A stretch of 64,000 nt of DNA from Membranipora membranacea (taxonomy: Eukaryota; Bryozoa; Gymnolaemata; Cheilostomatida; Membraniporidae), in assembly GCA_914767715.1 (NCBI GenBank), contig OU612068.1:23498001-23562000 (forward strand), written 5' to 3'. The notes below the pieces were generated by a model. The model worked only from the letters and a program-made list of their open reading frames with translations. It ran no database searches and was not told the origin of the DNA. Each line of letters begins with the position of its first letter. Positions within the stretch are counted from its first letter, which is position 1. Below, piece by piece: positions 21,601-33,500 of the stretch. The position numbers and the translations under genes were made by a program.

Positions 21601-23324
21601 GCTGTTTTCACTACTTTACTTTTTTCCTTGCCTTTGGCGTTGCTCTTCTCTCCATCTTTAGTCTTTGGAGAGTCTTTTTGAGAAAGTGGTTTTGTGGCAT
21701 CCCTCCTGCACATACAATCTACAGCACAGTAAAAAACCACATGTACATACTTCAATAAATAACTGAACACTGCCCTACTACAGAGTAACCCATATGGCAA
21801 CACATGTGGTATGTTAACCAGTGGACTTCTTAATTATGGGAAATTTTTTACAATTATATCTCTGTCAAATTATGAAAATCCATGCTTGTTGAGCATAAAA
21901 TTTATGCAAAAATATAGATATGTTATAGTATGATTGAAATCTGGTCAAAAAGAGATATTTTCACACTGTTTTAATTTATGCACAGAATTCAGTGGGAAAT
22001 GGGTTCTAAGAGTTCCCCTCTATGTTTCTTTGTGGGAACTCAGTTCCCTCCAGTCGTTAACACACCCAATATCCTTTTTCCTAAACTAATTGTGTGCATG
22101 TTGACAGTTTTTTTCACTGATGTAGCGCTGCCAGTTCACTGGCTCTGATCTCATTGGCTGCTAATCAGCCAATCAGAGCCAAAACATTGGCTACTGCAGC
22201 TGTACTTTCACTTCATGTGACAAGTCATGAACCTGCAGGGAACAAGGAACACAAAAAAAATAACAAAGAAATTTGGAGAGTATAGTTTATTATCTGCCTT
22301 TATCTCAGCAAGTTTGGTACATATATCAATGAAACATCATACAATTTAAGGCCAGTCATTTGATGAATATAAAGTAAATACAGTTCTAGGAAATATGATT
22401 TGGTGGCAGTGTGATATTATATATCTAGGCAACACTCCAGAGGGAACAGGGTCAAAATTAACCTATCGATCCATCTACCAATTTACCTATTTTTAATTCA
22501 ACTGAACGGAAATGGCTCCAGGCCCTATCTGCGGCACATTTGTAGCCAAGATTTTCAACATCTCACCGTTATCAAAGAAAACACACATCCTCCAGTGAAC
22601 CCAGAAGTATAACACTAGGTTACAAAGCATGTGTGGACTGCAATAGTTTACCATCCATGATCTCTATGATATTTGTATAGGCTAATTGCATGGCTATATG
22701 AGACCTAAGTGAAAGTCTTTTTATGTCCCTGATGGTGTATTGATCGCTGCAAACTACTTCCACCTCCATGATGTTTGACCCCATGATACTTTCAGACGTG
22801 GCTAACCTCTAGTCGCCGCATCAACTTTTTACTACTTCTCTGTTCAACAAAGAACTACCTTCGCCTTTATAGTCACTCTGCAGCCGGTGACTAAGCCTCA
22901 TATTTCATAGAATTTACTACGATGTAAACCATGATTGAACCAAGGAGTCAACGACTTTAACTCCTTGATTGAACTACCCCCTTTTGCCAAGCCTCCTAGG
23001 TTAATTTTGAAGTAGTGTTCCCTAGTGCTATCACTGAAGCCCCTGCTTAGGCCGCAATGAAAGGCCTCTTTCTAGGTGTAGTGTTGAGGCTATGAGATCC
23101 ATGAGTAGTACAGGTTTCAATATCATTGCACCTCAAGACTTACCTACAAACAAGATTAAGATGATAGACGTAACTCCTAAAGCAACAGCACCCAGCTGGT
23201 AATCCTCCACTTGCACCGCCCACATTACATCTATAATTTGCATAGAGTGGATTAATGTCATTGCAAATCCAAATGCGACAATAGCCATTGCTAAAGAGCC
23301 TCCTATCAGAATTTCTATGTCCAT
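15649..23324 (-). CDS. Otopetrin-like proton channel A, 7 exons
   Basis: Multi-pass membrane protein related to otopetrins, the 12-helix proton channels. Exons on the minus strand: 23324-23144, 21718-21261, 20787-20665, 20086-19893, 18699-18580, 18089-17819, 16251-15649, giving 649 aa. Intron phases are 1,0,0,2,2,0. Exon 1 encodes two helices and exon 2 a Lys/Ser-rich loop followed by two helices. Exon 3 has SRLWSMIVVAVDLSLYL, which aligns with the otopetrin R..LMH..ATNLCVWL helix. Exon 4 has ICLPLFFEFCLVCVAEICSFL, like the otopetrin YPF.IEYSLI helix. Exon 5 is a Ser/Thr-rich linker. The C terminus holds WKFVSTLLYPLVLFYRFHS, very close to the otopetrin terminal block. Helix count and these blocks support the family; overall similarity looks low, so this is a divergent member. 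MITEs sit in introns 4 and 6. Its tandem paralogue is at 25820-30591. Confidence 0.85.
16299..17533. mobile_element. Large foldback element with tRNA-like centre (otopetrin-like A intron 6)
   Basis: The ends are inverted copies: CGGTAACTGTAAATTGCTGA at 16299 and its inverse ending at 17533, with matching stretches for about 53 bp. A second pair of long arms, about 16553-16800 and 17010-17266, is also inverted. Flanks AACAGGAC (16291-16298) and AACAAGAC (17534-17541) look like an imperfect 8-bp target duplication. The centre holds a tRNA-like head on each strand: a B box read on the minus strand as GGGTTCAATTCCC (about 16840-16855) and GGGTTCGAGACC on the plus strand (about 16958-16969). Each long arm has its own short hairpin insertion that the other arm lacks. 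Confidence 0.8.
17011..17063. mobile_element. 37-bp perfect hairpin (CATAG type) with perfect 8-bp TSD
   Basis: Positions 17019-17055 form a perfect palindrome: two 18-bp arms (CATAGACTTAATATACTA and its inverse) around a single central C. The direct repeat GTGTATCG occurs exactly on both sides (17011-17018 and 17056-17063). The opposite arm of the surrounding foldback lacks the insertion, which supports a real insertion event. The ends match those of the roughly 490-bp CATAGACTTAAT MITE family. Confidence 0.85.
17597..17621. mobile_element. 13-bp insertion CTCTAACTCCTTG with 6-bp direct repeat
   Basis: CTCTAACTCCTTG (17603-17615) lies between two copies of GTATAA (17597-17602 and 17616-17621). 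The same 13 bp occur at 51344-51356 between different direct repeats. It looks like one end of the CAAGGAG palindrome family with most of the other arm lost. Confidence 0.55.
19391..19847. mobile_element. MITE, CATAGACTTAAT family, copy 2 (otopetrin-like A intron 4)
   Basis: The 5' end is identical over about 37 bp to copy 1 at 12570. The 3' end (ending AATGAGTCCATG-like, read inverted as CATGGACTTAATGAGACAGG) has lost about nine bases of the inverted repeat. The perfect 8-bp direct repeat ATTGGATA flanks it (19383-19390 and 19848-19855). Internal sequence (AAGCAATGATGCTATCATTGATTT and ATAACTCGATCAATTTTGAT-like blocks) is shared with copy 1. Confidence 0.92.
20794..20825. mobile_element. 18-bp mini-palindrome (CAAGGAG type) with 7-bp TSD at a splice acceptor
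   Basis: CAACGAGTTAACTCCTTG (20801-20818) lies between perfect copies of GATAGAC (20794-20800 and 20819-20825). On the minus strand the proximal copy, GTCTATC, runs directly into TTTCAG, so the duplication forms part of the polypyrimidine tract before exon 3 of otopetrin-like A (exon begins at 20787). Confidence 0.7.
21983..22052 (+). repeat. Dispersed repeat, member 1 of an inverted pair
   Basis: GGGTTCTAAG, CTCTATGTTT and GGGAACTCAGTTCCC recur inverted at 23701-23771, about 1.7 kb away. The two flank exon 1 of otopetrin-like A. They are either arms of a larger decayed element or two copies in opposite orientation. Confidence 0.6.
22934..22974. mobile_element. 27-bp mini-palindrome (CAAGGAG type) with 7-8 bp TSD
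   Basis: A 27-bp imperfect palindrome (22941-22967) begins CAAGGAGT and ends AACTCCTTG. The direct repeat ATTGAAC flanks it exactly (22934-22940 and 22968-22974). It extends to 8 bp (GATTGAAC) if the last G of the palindrome is shared. It lies in intron 1 of otopetrin-like A. Confidence 0.75.
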
Positions 23325-25819
23325 TTTGACTTTTGAGCAGCTGACTGCTGTCTAATATACGTCTTGTTTTGCAGATGTGTGAGCTGTAAATGTAAATGTC
23401 TTTGCTTTTTAAAGCGCTTGGAGAAGTTTCTTTTCTCTTTGAGGAAGTTGTGATTGGAATGTAGATTGAATAAAAAAATGATCATGACCTCAATTATCAA
23501 CGTCTCTTATCATAACTAAACAGTTGTTAAGTGTTAATCAACTCAAGCCCTTTCTCTGAACAAAAATGTCAACATTCTATCTAATACTAAGACTATAGAA
23601 GTAAAGCAAGTGCAAGTTATGGTCTCCTGGTAATTAAACTGATATTCAGCCAATAATATTTATATAGCAATAATAACAGTGTTCTGAGAGAGTGAGAACT
23701 GCTGGGAACTGAGTTCCCGCAAAAAAACATAGAGGGAGAACCTTTAGAACACAGTTCCAACTGGATTCTGTTCAAAAACAGTATCAATCATACTATTGGA
23801 GATCCATATTTCTGCATAATTTGATCTAGAAATTGCAAATTATTCTCACAACGATTTTCAACCCTGTGAGTAGAGTACCCACAGTACAGTAGACCAATGA
23901 ATTATAATAAGACTGGAAGATATGCAATAAACCATCCGCTGTTCTTGTACTACCACAGTAGTTGGTAGGTTGGTAGACTACAAATTTTGTAACCTACCAA
24001 CACTATCCCACAAGGTTCAGCAGTTGAAACACAATGTCTTTTGTTGAGACGAGTTCAGCTGCTCATGGAAACGAGCTTAATTTTCTAGGGCAAAGAGGTG
24101 ACAATTCAGCTTGATCTGGCTCGAGCTCGGAAGGCCCATGGAAACGAAGTGATTGACACATTTCTCGAGATAACATCATGTCACATGGCTCGAACATCGC
24201 AATAAAAAACTGTCAGATGGTAGCCTTTACAATAATATGTTGCTGAATATGGCTGATTGCAAGGGTGATAATATATGGAAAATCATCGGAAAATGTAGCG
24301 AGGATCAATTTAAGTACTTTCCAAAATAGAATGGGGAAATTCTTATACCTCTGTAGGGCACTCGCGTATAATGTTACGCAGGGTCTTAAAAGGGAAAGCT
24401 GACTTACACAAAGTTAAACTTCACTGTCACATCCAAAAGATGCACAATTAAGAACATCCAAATCAAATATTATTATATGATACGATAATTGTACCAGCTG
24501 TTGTGCAACCGTTAACGATTCTCATGATGTCAATATGCTGTCATTCAAAGTTCAAGTGTTCGTGGACAGGACTAGAACTCTAGAGGTCTGTTCCCTTTGT
24601 GATGTCGGAGGGATATTTAAAAAGTGGTGTATCATGGACCCAAAATATCCTTTTTATTTTACATGAATATAATCGAAACACTACTACTAAGAGCTAACAT
24701 ATGAACTTATGTAATATAATCAACGTTATTCTGCTGCCCAAGGTATGAGGTATTATAGCATTGGCCCATGTGTTAATAAAATGGTATACATTGTATAAAA
24801 TACAAATCTCTTTGGGGGGGGGGGGAGTCGGGGAATATGTTATTGTCTGAAAGAATTGGTTTATAATGATTTGTTGACGCATTGGTGATACTAATGATGT
24901 GAAACTGATTTCATACAGTTGTAAAATGAACAGATTTTAACTCGGGTGCGATGATTTTTTCCCCTTATTTCTCATTTTTTATCAGAGACCATGCACATAT
25001 ACAAAATTTCAATTTAGTCCAGTCTGGATTTCAACAACAGAAAGAAAGTGCAAAGTATATCATAGATTTACCAATTAATGATTCCATCTAAGTTTGGACA
25101 CAAAATTTACTACAAAGTATATACGGCAGATTGGAAGGTATTTGGGATATATGTATTAGCCACAAACTAGTGCTGAAAAAAAATGCGTTATTTATAAGAG
25201 ATATGGAGATTAATCTGATTTACTCAAAGATTAATTTTAATCCTTAAAATTTTCTTTTTTTTATGGATTTTATTGGCTGTTGAGGCCACTGAGATCATGC
25301 AATATCGAGATGAAAAGTATAGGACTATGCTGATGGTAAGAAAAATGTTTAAAAGTCTGGTCAAGTTTTCCAAAAACAAAACTAAAGGTGATAACGTTCA
25401 CATGTAGCTATAAAATAATGACTCAATCACTCAACAAAAGTTTCATATTTGGGAGGAAAGCCTATCATAAGTCTATATCTACAAAAAAGATAATGTTATT
25501 GCTTGATTTTTTTCTTCGGTGAGTGGTCCTGTAAGCAACCAGATAGGAAGATTGAAAGTAAAAGTAATCGCAGATTAACTGAACATGTCAAGATTAAGAT
25601 TAAGATCAATTTTCTTTAATCTTGCACAGCCCTACCACAAACATATGAATACTTTAATAATTTATATGTGTATGGTATTAGCTCAAGAAGTAAGATCACT
25701 TCTTTTTTGTTGCGCCTTGGCTGAATGTTCATGCTCAATGTTATCAACATACCTTTTTCCAAATGTAACCAATATTGAAAAAACCAGAATTCAAAGTCCT
25801 GCGGATGGTAGATTTAAGA
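23325..25819. other. Interval between the tandem otopetrin-like genes
   Basis: Holds the 5' flank of gene A and the 3' flank of gene B. The second member of the inverted dispersed repeat is at 23701-23771. A hairpin with 11-bp arms (GTTGGTAGGTT and inverse) is near 23961-24001. A segment at about 24080-24190 (AGAGGTGACAA..TCAGCT..GCCCATG.AAAC) is also found at about 10480-10540 in GGPS1 intron 3, so it is a dispersed repeat. A G-run is at 24815-24826. No exon is supported. Confidence 0.5.
23701..23771 (-). repeat. Dispersed repeat, member 2 of an inverted pair
   Basis: Inverse of the repeat at 21983-22052: GGGAACTGAGTTCCC followed by AACATAGAGGGAGAAC and AGAACACAGTTCC. Confidence 0.6.
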
Positions 25820-28800
25820 TTAGATTATTTCAGCTGAACGGACAGGGATTATTGAGGTCAGTATAAGTTTTGCCGAATGGAATCGGTAAAACAGAACCAG
25901 TGGATAGAGGAAAGTGGACACAAACTTCCAGTCCCTTTCACCCAACACCAATTCATTCACAACATACAGACTGACATTGCCATCACTATAGTCAACCTCA
26001 ATAAAACTACAGCTTGCCCATATTGCAATGTTGCATACAAACATGTATGAGAGCAATAGTATGGTCATCCTCTTTGACCACAAATTCATCTTTAGCTTTT
26101 CACTCTCATTTGTTAATATAAGAAGACAAAATGTCTGGAGGAGTACTTGGAAAATAGTGACGAATTCTAGGATGAAGTTATATTTAGCAAAATCCAGAAT
26201 CATAGTCTCATTTAGGCCACCCTGCAGAGCTGGAATTGACATAGAAAAGTTGGCCATTATATGTCGATTTTGTTCACTGAACGCTAGAGCATGAGCTACT
26301 GCATCAAAACTCAGGAAGGCTATTTCTCCGGCCACAGCAATGAATAGCAGATTATTTTCTGTATTCCATTTTGAACTCTAAAACAGAATACAAATGCAAG
26401 GTTTCAGGAGTTGGGCAGCCTACTTGATAAATAATTGTTATACATTGTAACATTACTTTAGGCCAGTATAATGGTGTGACATACAAATATGCATGGTTCG
26501 AAAGATAACTCAGACCATAACTTGTGAAGAATGATAATCGAGGAATCGATTTGTCATTGGAATGAGTTGGCCTGAGCGTACTTACATCCAGAATAGAGAT
26601 GGGGGAAATAAAGCCGATCCCTATAGCGAGCACAATGGTGAGTATGAGCAGGATAGCATAGTATGTGATCGTCGTTTGTTTTGCAGCTTCAGTAACAGGT
26701 TGCTGATGCCCCATGATAGCTTCAATCATTAACCATATGCCGGAAAACACAAAGGCGATGATCACTCCAACACTTATGAACGAGTCAGTGTGAGTTTGTG
26801 GTATGATATCAGGAGTTCTCGGAACATCGGGTCTACCTCGGTCAGCGCCTTCAGGTAACAATGGTGTGTTCTCAGTGACATCTCTGGAAAAGAGCATGCA
26901 GATTGCAGAGTGTGATATGAAACAAGAATGTAATAACTAATAATTGATTCAGATTCTGGAATTAATTTGATTCAATTCCCCATTATAACTGAATTCTGAG
27001 TTGCTCTAAAAGGCTGCATTGAGTTGAATCGAATCCAATTTCCAACAATATGAGCTGAATTGAACATGATTCTAATTGATGACTAAATGTGCTGAGTTTG
27101 GAATCTCTCCGAACAATTTTCAAAAGCATCTTGATCAAGAAGTTAGTTGTTATCACTGGCCTGAACACTGCAGACCCTGTACAAGCGCAATTTGCATTGC
27201 CTACCTGGCCATTGATGATAATACTACACTACACTACATCGAGCATGTTTGGCAGTGGAAGTCTTGTAACTCCGTCCTTTACTAATCATTGTACTGAGGG
27301 AGCATGGCTTTTGAAATTGAATCTTGAATCGATGAATCTAGTGCATTGCTGAGTTAAATGAATAGAATGTTGTATTGAATCTAAAGCATTGTAGCTGAAT
27401 TTGAATTTAGTTAAAAAAAACTGACTTGTTACATCTCTGAAGAATCATCATCGACGATAGTGATATTGTAATTCATTATCAGACTGTGCAGACTTCTCAC
27501 CATGATACTAACTTATTGTCCTGATGAGTAGCTGGGCTGCTGGGATCACTGCTGATACTGATGGCTGGCGGATCGGTGTGATTTGCTGTGGGACCACTGG
27601 GTGCGTCTTGTGCAGTACTTTGAAAAAATGAGAGAAAGTATGATCGTATATAGCAAAGTCTTAAAAAACACAACACCTAATTCTCATTTATAAGGTGCAG
27701 ATAAAACAAAGTCAGCATATATAGCATGCTGACTGATGATGACATTGATCATTCATCCACTTAGATAGTAAATTTTGAGTTGGGAGGGCGTAATCTTACC
27801 TTAAACTTGTTCTATAAATGATCAAAGTAAATAATATTGACAATGTATATCAGCTTTTTGGCCTCAATTATCATGCGCACTGTTTGGAAGTCAATCTATT
27901 GGGAAGTAAATTGTCTACCTGTTTGAGTTAAAAATTAGAATGGCTGAATTAGTCAGGAGTCTGCCCATGAATAGGATTATTACCATTCAGAGCGCAATGC
28001 TGGAAAGCATCTCAAAAGTGCCCTCACAGGTGATCAAAATTTATAACAAATTTAGGTGAAGATTATAACGGTTATTGTCACTGAGACGTAGAACTTTCCA
28101 TCTCTGAGCATTTCAGGTCTGTCTGCTTATGCTATATTTTCACCTCAATGACTTATTTTGGACTAGGGAAAGTTGGGCAAGTCATGTTTGACCTAGATAC
28201 AGGATCATCATCTGTAAGAGAATATTGTTGAAACACTTACGTTGCATCGAGGGTATTCTCCTTTGACAAGAGTGAACAGATTGACGCAACACACACAAGA
28301 CAAAACTCATAGAAAAACGGCAAACAAATTTTATCAGCTGGTACATGGTATTTTTCCAATGCTTCCGTGCAGGATGAGGTCATGTTCGGTGGAAGCATGT
28401 CGATCGCAAAGTCTTCACCACTCTTAATTTTTTCCTGTGAAGTAGATCAAATGCTCTTCAGAATATGACAGTTTTACCTAAAAGGCTTAGTTGTAAAACA
28501 CAATTCAGAACAGTAATATTTTGTGCTTTAGAGCCTTATGGAGTGTTACAGAGTTGACTTCATTGGATAAAAACATAACATCATCTCTATTTACCGATCA
28601 AGTAACATGGACATATGAGACTATGCACAATAAAACTAAATGGTAAGCAAATCAAGTGGATTTGTTGAAAATCTTTTTGTCATGGAGGGCTGATCTATTG
28701 AGAGTTTGTGTCTGCAGGTGATTGTCATGGGATAAGGAATTTAAAGGTTGATAAATAATAACGCAGCCTCAAAATGTATGTACAGCTCGGAATGTGATGC

Positions 28801-30591
28801 CATGTAATCAAATAATAAGCTGTAAGTCAATTGGAGCAACTAAGCATTACTCGCTGTGAAGTGATAAACCACTCAAATTGTTGCTGCAGCAGATGATCTC
28901 AGTATGATTATGTCGATAATGAATCAATCTGACTTCCCACAGCAACACATATGGTACGACACAATCAATAGTACCAACAGCGACCTATATGCTCACCTGT
29001 GTTTCTCGAACATAGTTGTAAAGATAGAGTGACATGTTGACTGCTGAAACTATCATACACGAAAGTCTGCTCCATGGCTGATCAATTGTCCTTTTCAGGT
29101 ATTCAATCAAGAAAACCACCTAAAATTTTAAAAACCTAGAAGTCCATTGCATAGAAGTATGGTTATTAACTTAGGGAATTAATTAATTTCTTTGCGCAAC
29201 TAAGCAAAACTGTAGAATTAAACTATGGACAGTATGATTTTGGTACTTGAGTCTGGAAGAATCTAAAAACGATATAACTATAGGCATAACGAAACTTTGT
29301 TATTGTTACTTTGTTCAGGTAGCTTCAATGGTGGCTAATAACAATGACAAACATGTTTCAACGTCAGTGATCTGGGCGTTTTTAGAATGTCACAGGGGAC
29401 TGGCAATTTTTGGAAGCCCTTTTTGGTTGTCAAAGGAAAGATATGGAGTTCAATCATTAGTGATAAATTGTGGTCTTACAAATATTCCAAGGGTTAAATA
29501 ATCAACCAAAGCCTATCCAATGCAATGTGAAAATGTTTAACTTACTTGAAGGCAAACAAATAGTGTGGTGAATATGTTGAATGGGAAAAGTACATCATAC
29601 TGTCCTTTGGCGATGTATATTCCATTTTTGACGGTAGTATTGAATGATTCCATCATAGCGGTATCATCTATCACCTTCCCAAGTGTGTAACCACATGTTT
29701 TGTGAGTGTATGCTTGTATTAAAAACAGTCCTATGGAAAATGCTCCGAAAATGACCACTTCAGCGTGAGGCACCAATCTCAAAACCAAGTCCCGATGCTG
29801 GTTTCTTTCTTCTACACCCGGCTGTTGGCTATCACCTTGTGGTCTTGTTTGGGCTGTGGCCTGCGCTGCGTGGGTGACGTCAACATTGGCTGCCAACTTC
29901 AAGTCTTGTTGACAGCTGCTAGTAGAAGCTTTAGATTCTTCATCTGGCTGATGGTCAAAACTTTGTGATCCCGTTTGTGGAGGGGCTTGCTCCATGCCGG
30001 GCGTGCACTTCTGGCTTTTGGTAGCTTTCTGCTTTCCTTTACTTGGTTTAGCTGTCCGTTCATCGGTTTCTGTCCCTTCACTTGGCTGTTGTTGTTCCCC
30101 CTGTGCACCACTCTGCCCATTTACAGCCGTCACTCCACTTGTTCCAGCTTTCTGAGATGGTGGGCAGCCTTGTTGGGATTTACCTCCGGCAGCTGTATCG
30201 CTGCTTGGTGTGTCAGCGCTGCCATGCGGAGATGGGGTCTTCTCTTCCTTTGCACAGCCGGAACAATCTACAATGGTGCACCATATATTATATATATATA
30301 TTATATATATATATATAAATATATACATATAAACAATATAGGTAATGATGATCACTTGACATACATTTATTGCTCATAAAAAGCATCGATGCACTTTAAT
30401 TAACACTCACCTATAACAAAGATTAGTATGATAGATGCCACCCCTACTATAACAGCACCCAGCTGATAAGCTTCCACAGCTACCATTTGCATAACATCTA
30501 TTTCTTGCATAGACCGGATTAAAGTCATCGAGAAGCCAAACGCTACAATAGCCACCGCTAAAGAGCCACCAAACAAAATTTCTATCTTCAT
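25820..30591 (-). CDS. Otopetrin-like proton channel B, 7 exons
   Basis: Tandem paralogue of the gene at 15649-23324, same strand. Exons on the minus strand: 30591-30411, 30267-29546, 29119-28997, 28434-28241, 27617-27513, 26883-26586, 26377-25820, giving 726 aa. Exons 1, 3 and 4 have exactly the same lengths as in gene A (181, 123, 194 nt) and all six intron phases are the same (1,0,0,2,2,0). Exon 1 (IEILFGGSLAVAIVAFGF) and exon 7 (WNTENNLLFIAVAGEIAFLS, then LYPLVLFYRFHS) are the best conserved parts. The loop between helices 2 and 3 is much longer than in A, about 240 codons in exon 2, and rich in Gln, Ser, Gly and Pro with no visible domain. Introns are much shorter than in A. Expected role is proton conduction at the plasma membrane; this is inferred from family membership. 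Confidence 0.85.
30283..30326. repeat. AT-rich microsatellite in otopetrin-like B intron 1
   Basis: TA-rich tract immediately upstream (minus-strand sense) of the exon 2 acceptor at 30267. Confidence 0.8.
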
Positions 30592-33500
30592 ATTGAGATT
30601 CAGATGTCTAGAGTGCTGCTTGTCTTGTGACTACAAACGCTAAGCAGTTTCACTTATTTGCGACTTGCCAGTCACAATGGAAATGCCTGAGTCGTTAGTT
30701 GTTTGTGTAGCAGCTAATGTTTTATAACGAGCTATAAATACTCATGTTTCTTTAAAACTATTCTGTAAAAATATCATCGCTCACTGCAAGAAGGAAGTAA
30801 TGCTGCGCCTTTAACAACATTCCATTAAAACAACGTTGCCTGAGTCATACCTGCAAATATGCTTAGGTTATATTCTAATAGGTTCATACAAAATTCTTGT
30901 CATGTGATATATGTTTTTTCTTTGTTGCCCTTAAATCATTGCAGATTTTGTTCACCTACTTCCTCGTTACGCACAAATGTTTTTGTATCAGGAATTTCAT
31001 ATCTAAAATCTGCACTCAAACTATGTATAGTGCCAAATAAGATGATCACAACCACTTCTCAAAACCATCTGGATAATATCGTGCCTTTTTATATGAAGAT
31101 AATGACCATCATGAAAATGAGTGCATGTATCCTTGTCAAGCGCCTCCAATAGAACTCAAAACACAGGCTCAAAACAAACAAACTTAAAGTTAGCTAGCAG
31201 TCACTCACCCCGACACTTTATAGAACCTTTTACCTCTGCTAGCCAACAATCAAAACAAGTCACACCTGAACCACCTAAGCTAAACTCCAGCTCAAACTTA
31301 CACCTCTATAGTATATTGATATATATATATATATCGGCTATATAAAATTTTTTTATATAAAGCAAAATACTAACTCCAGTCATTAAAGCAAACATACAAC
31401 AATACAACTATGCGATCCACTTTCGAAATCTCTCGTACCTAAAAATCTATGAAATGTTGTTTCTGAGTGATGAGTTGAGAAAAAAAAGTACATATGCAGA
31501 ATAATTCGATGTGAGAATAACTTTACATTTGGATAAGCCTTCCCAGCAGCCCCATTTTTGGTAAAATAATTCATTGATTGGTAAAGAAATTTCAAAAAGG
31601 GGGAGTTGTTTTTTCGCAGAATAAGTGGAGACAATTGTTTGAAAACCCACCAGAAATCACTTGATGGGAGAAAACATAAGTACAGAGAAATCACAGTCAC
31701 AGTGACAAAGCACAAAAACAACCTGAACTATCAAGCCCCAAAGATGTAAAATAACAGGATCAAACCATCATGAATCTCATTGTGATGGACACACTTGAAA
31801 TTACACACAAGAAACGTATACCCTTTCTCACGAAGGACTTGGGAGTGAGATGAACAATCAAATATCCAAAAGTACAAAAGTACTCAACAACCGATAAGGT
31901 CTTATCAGCCTATGGTAAATGACAAAATACATTAAATCAGCATCATGATTATACATTCATATTGTAATTATATTGCATTTTAGACCAAACTTCATTTTAG
32001 TCAAATATGCTGGCCAGGTCCTGATGAGACTTTTTCTTTGGTGCTGTTTTAGAAACGTAGGAGAAAGCAGTGTATAGCAGAACACCTCATTTAGCCTTCA
32101 GAAGGAGCATCAACAGCTGCTGCTTTGACTTCACATGGTTATTCTGTTGTGAATTATATTTACCAGGGAGCTGATCCTTATAGCTCATAGACAAGCTGTA
32201 CAAGCCTACCTCAATAGCGACGCTCATTCTGCATCAAAGTTTTCAATAGCTGATGGAACACATCGAGGTATGCCAGAGTATGGCGGTAGAACTAGCCACC
32301 TGTAATCAAAGAGGTAGGGGACGCCTTGCTGTTACTTACACCGCCCTCCTTGCAGGGAGGTTGGGACCATGTCTAAATATCCCTACTTACAACTACTGCT
32401 GCTCTAAATAACCCATTTGTCTTCTCTTCTTTTAAGGAAATACAACTCTAAAAGCTTCTTTCTAAAATTCACGGCGCAGAAAATCAGTCTCACATGCTGG
32501 ATACTTCACATTCTGAACTTGATTGACACCCTGTACAACATACACGAGTATTGTTGTCAATGGTCATCTTCAAACGCTACTTTGGATGGCCAAAAAAATC
32601 CAAACGTATTATTTTTTGAATATGATATGCGCTTACAATAATGGTTTTTGGCACAGTTTGTTTTATTTCCAACCATTCCAAAAATTCTTGCTAACAGAAA
32701 TTTGCAGAATCATAACATCATGCCGTTTCTACGAAGCAAGGCTAGATAACAACCAAAAAATCATTTGCCTGTAAATTTGTTGTGACAAAGATGAAAGGGA
32801 TAATATTTATGATGACACAACTAGCATAGAAAGGTTTCAAAGAAAAGTTATATTGCGGTGATGAACATGCTCATCATACTTTTGTGGTCAGTTGGACGAG
32901 CCACAAGATGTAGTCAGCTAGCAATTATACAGCCTGGACATAATATTATTGTTACCTTTCATCACAGCTATGCAGCAGCTGTTGTGTCTGGTATTCATGC
33001 AGTCTCGCCGCGCTCCAGACGATGATGCGAGTCTACTTCTGGTTCACGACAGAACCAGTATTTGGATACAAGGTCGAACAGAGGCAGCTAGGAGCAGTAG
33101 GTGCTAACATGGCATAACATGTTTGGATAGCTGCGCAGTGAGCAATCATTATTGATACAGCTTGATTGACTATTGTGTTGTGAATGTTATTCCTCATAAT
33201 TATTCCCCAATATACAAATATATAGTGATGATACAACCACTTCTCCTTTCACTCACCATCCTTCCACAAGCCCATGAACAGATGACTTATGAGACATGGT
33301 ACTAAATTTCAACCTGAGAACGGTTTGAGTTTTCTTTATTCCAAGAATTTGATTTTAGAATGACTGTCACATCTTCTTCCGAGGTTACAAATAGATTGCG
33401 CAGGGTTAGGTAGAAGCAGGTACCCTCATTTTGACTACAGTATTATACAGGGTAGTGCAGTGGTTAGAATGAAGTTAGCCTAACTGAGGTATGCTGGCTA

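Noticed and set aside
22139-22180. Palindrome GGCTCTGAT..ATTGGCTG / CAGCCAATCAGAGCC as a mini-insertion
   Set aside because: No flanking duplication; similar GCCAATCAGAGCC-type sequence is common in foldback arms here (for example 45.5 kb).
32223-32300. Minus-strand stretch reading FYRHTLAYLDVFHQLLKTLM, with a donor-like GTAGGC
   Set aside because: Stops in frame just before the donor; no continuation found on either side.
32998-33113. Plus-strand open stretch ending ...VEQRQLGAVGANMA
   Set aside because: Reads like protein but is only about 55 codons, is open in another frame too, and lacks partner exons.
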